Positions 62,340-64,000 of a stretch of DNA of 64,000 nucleotides are shown here, in pieces. Position numbers and translations under genes: made by a program. Origin of the DNA: Pseudomonas asiatica (lineage in GTDB: Bacteria; Pseudomonadota; Gammaproteobacteria; Pseudomonadales; Pseudomonadaceae); contig NZ_BLJF01000003.1 in the NCBI RefSeq assembly GCF_009932335.1, positions 496,001-560,000 on the forward strand, in the 5' to 3' direction. Within the stretch, counting starts at the first letter, position 1; each line of letters opens with the position of its first letter. Under the pieces are notes generated by a model. It was not told where the DNA came from and did no database searches. It was given only the letters and a program-made list of their open reading frames with translations.

Positions 62340-62505
62340 AGATGAAGCTCTTATGAATAGTTATGTGTTGGGCGCGCAACTTTATAACAGCTTTTTGATC
62401 AATCTTTGATCCGTTGGTCGATTGTCCAGGTGCCGTACGTCGGCCTGCGACAAGAAAGTCACATTTTTTCTTAGAAAATTTTCGGATAACCCACGGGGGC
62501 TATGA

Positions 62506-62925
62506 ATGAACAGTTATCAACAGGGGGCGCCGTTTCACGACACCCACAGCAAGACCATTGGCTACCTGCTATGGATTTTCGGCTTTACCGGGTCGCATCG
62601 TTTCTATTACGGCAAGCCCGTAACCGGCACCATCTGGTTCTTCACCCTGGGCCTGCTGGGCATCGGCTGGTTGATTGACCTGTTCCTGATCCCGTCCATG
62701 GACCGTGAAGCTGACCTCCGGTTCCAGTCCGGGCGCATTGACTACAACATCGCCTGGATCCTGCTGACCTTCCTAGGGGTGTTTGGTCTGCACCGGCTGT
62801 ATCAGGGCAAGTGGATCACCGCAATCATCTACTTCTTTACCGGCGGGCTGTTCCTGGTGGGGGTTCTGTATGACTTCTGGACGCTGAACAGCCAGGTTTC
62901 CGAGCGGAATGCGGGGCGGGGTTGA
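62506..62925 (+). CDS. Double TM2-domain membrane protein
   Basis: A 139-residue protein made of two TM2 units. The first (about residues 17-65) has GYLLWIFGFTGSHRFYYGK then GTIWFFTLGLLGIGWLIDLF. The second (about 78-125) has LLTFLGVFGLHRLYQGKW then AIIYFFTGGLFLVGVLYDFW. Each unit is a hairpin of two helices with the G-HRxY-GK turn. Function unknown. The start is ATG 62506, after GGGGGC. The upstream 166 bp is AT-rich and holds promoters for this and the divergent peptidase gene. Confidence 0.88.
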   Translation: MNSYQQGAPFHDTHSKTIGYLLWIFGFTGSHRFYYGKPVTGTIWFFTLGLLGIGWLIDLFLIPSMDREADLRFQSGRIDYNIAWILLTFLGVFGLHRLYQGKWITAIIYFFTGGLFLVGVLYDFWTLNSQVSERNAGRG

Positions 62926-62932
62926 GTTCACA

Positions 62933-63063
62933 TGGGGGCTGCTTTGCAGCCCTATCGCGACACAAGGCCGCTCCTACAGGGGGCGCGTAAACCCGACTTT
63001 CAGGTTTACCCGCACATTGTAGGAGCGGCCTTGTGTCGCGATAGGGGCGCAAAGCGCCCCCCG
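62933..63063. repeat. REP pair 14 (GTAGGAGC type, inverted)
   Basis: Inverted cores with mini-hairpins GGGCTGC-AAA-GCAGCCC (left arm) and GGGGCGC-AAA-GCGCCCC (right arm). A separate inverted repeat (GGGCGCGTAAACC with GGTTTACCCGC) lies in the spacer. Between the convergent TM2 and SPOR genes. Confidence 0.9.
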
Positions 63064-63071
63064 AACGCAGG

Positions 63072-63770
63072 TTACTGACGGGTCTGCCGCTGTTGCAGCA
63101 GCAGGTTGCTGAAACCTGCCCCGGCCAACTGCTTCTGCGCCCCGGTCAGCTGCTCGCGGTTGCTGAACGGGCCCACTAGCACGCGGTACCAGGTTTCGTC
63201 CTTGACCGTGCCCGACTCTACCTTTACCGACTGCCCCAGCAGGATGATCTGCGCGCGCACCTTGTCAGCATCGGCCTGCTTGCGGAACGAGCCGGCCTGC
63301 AGGAAGAACTGGGTGGTCGCCGCCGGCTTGATGACTGGCGGTGCCGGTGGCGGTGTCTGGCCCATCAATGCTGCCTGGGCTCGCGCCGTGTCGATCTTTG
63401 CCGCTTCGGCTGGCGTCACCGGGGTCACCGGCTGGGCCGGGACGGGTGGTGTCTTCTCTGGTACGGCCTCCGGCGGCACGATCACCTCGGACTCCGGCAG
63501 CAGCGTGTAGAAGTCGTACTTCGGCTTCACAGGCTGCTGCGGAGTGGGCTGCGCCGACTTGCCGGCTTCGGCCACTTTGTCCGCTTTCTGCTGCTCCGGC
63601 TTGGTGCGCTTGATGTCTTCGCCACCAGGCTCGAGCTTCATCAGGAACACGATGAACGCGCCTACGGTCAGGCCGACCGCCAGCCATACCCAACCGGGAA
63701 TCGGCTGCTTGGCCGGCGCCGTCTGGCGGCTGGCGCCGCGTTTGGGTGCAGGTTTTTTCTTGGCAGCCAA
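63072..63770 (-). CDS. SPOR-domain membrane protein (FtsN-like architecture)
   Basis: The 232-residue protein has a basic cytosolic start (AAKKKPAPKRGASRQTAPAK), one membrane helix near residues 29-46 (VWLAVGLTVGAFIVFLM), a Pro/Ala/Lys-rich linker, and a C-terminal SPOR domain (FFLQAGSFRKQADADKVRAQ, TWYRVLVGPFSNREQL) that binds denuded septal peptidoglycan. The architecture is that of FtsN. Genes of this kind beside argS are typical of pseudomonads. Its start is 2 bp after the argS stop. Confidence 0.9.
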   Translation of the reverse strand: MAAKKKPAPKRGASRQTAPAKQPIPGWVWLAVGLTVGAFIVFLMKLEPGGEDIKRTKPEQQKADKVAEAGKSAQPTPQQPVKPKYDFYTLLPESEVIVPPEAVPEKTPPVPAQPVTPVTPAEAAKIDTARAQAALMGQTPPPAPPVIKPAATTQFFLQAGSFRKQADADKVRAQIILLGQSVKVESGTVKDETWYRVLVGPFSNREQLTGAQKQLAGAGFSNLLLQQRQTRQ

Positions 63771-63771
63771 C

Positions 63772-64000
63772 TTACATGCGCTCCAGGGTTTCCAGGCCGA
63801 GCAGTTCCAGACCTTGCTTGAGGGTGCGGCCGGTCAGGGCCGCCAGGCGCAGGCGGCTCTGCTGCTGCTGCGGGGTTTCGGCGGCAAGGATCGGGCAGTT
63901 CTCGTAGAAGCTGGAGAACAGGCCGGCCAGGTCGTACAGGTAGCTGCACAGCACGTGCGGCGTGCCCTTGTCGGCGACGTTGTTGAGGATTTCGCCAAAC
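63772..64000 (-). CDS. argS: Arginyl-tRNA synthetase, C-terminal fragment
   Basis: The 3' end of a gene continuing beyond the right edge. The visible C-terminus ([36 protein letters not shown], then [20 protein letters not shown]) is the DALR anticodon-binding domain of class I ArgRS, ending ERM as usual. The frame is open to the window end. Catalytic motifs lie outside. Confidence 0.95.
   Translation of the reverse strand, partial: FGEILNNVADKGTPHVLCSYLYDLAGLFSSFYENCPILAAETPQQQQSRLRLAALTGRTLKQGLELLGLETLERM

Overview
The window is a 64 kb piece of a GC-rich Pseudomonas chromosome. Gene content and order (ptsP, lgt-thyA, cadR-cadA, folA, ilvD, mutM, fdx-coaD, rsmD, ftsYEX-rpoH, mtgA, thiSG-trmB, hemW-rdgB-metW-metX-yggT-proC-yggS-pilT, argS) match, from memory, the Pseudomonas putida group. 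About 14 palindromic REP pairs of P. putida type between genes support this. No tRNA, rRNA, CRISPR array or prophage was seen. Both window edges cut genes: the 3' end of ilvA on the left and the 3' end of argS on the right.

Layout. 1-8.3 kb: ilvA end, a DUF2269 membrane protein that seems to have lost its stop codon, a HAD phosphatase, rppH-ptsP (RNA 5' end processing and nitrogen PTS), an NRDE protein, a TSUP permease, lgt and thyA. 8.3-16.7 kb: the divergent cadR/cadA metal-resistance pair with a clear MerR-type operator, then a 2-aminoethylphosphonate cluster (LysR regulator, ABC transporter, PhnZ-like HD oxygenase with all key residues). 16.8-24.7 kb: a GTPase/membrane-protein pair of unknown function (DUF3482/DUF2868), folA, a cystine symporter, phosphorylcholine phosphatase, and a divergent azoreductase/LysR pair. 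24.7-31.5 kb: ilvD, rlmI, a DJ-1/PfpI protein, HDOD-mutM, ferredoxin and coaD. 31.6-36.8 kb: a laoABCR-type long-chain alcohol/aldehyde oxidation locus and a mercaptopyruvate sulfurtransferase.

37-44.2 kb is a minus-strand run with two separate M16 peptidase pairs, each one catalytic plus one non-catalytic subunit. One pair is exported and one lacks signal peptides, with rsmD between them. 44.4-48.6 kb holds ftsY-ftsE-ftsX-rpoH. An ISL3-family insertion sequence (48677-49981) sits exactly in the T-tract of the rpoH terminator, flanked by an 8-bp T8 target duplication. 50-64 kb: mtgA, DUF423, thiS-thiG-trmB, then an approximately 800-bp stretch without a long gene that contains a candidate 36-residue small protein gene with its own ribosome binding site and terminator. 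A long minus-strand run (yggS to DUF3392), pilT without pilU, an NlpC/P60 peptidase, a double-TM2 protein, a SPOR protein and argS follow.

Most of the window is conserved core genome. The points most worth a second look are the REP-associated mini-hairpin, whose stem covaries between copies; the 36-aa ORF; the PhnZ-like gene without a visible PhnY partner; the exported/cytosolic M16 pairs around rsmD; the IS in the rpoH terminator; and the DUF2269 stop loss. Positions, motifs and repeats were read from the sequence. Family names rest on recognisable motifs and remembered gene order; no database search was run.
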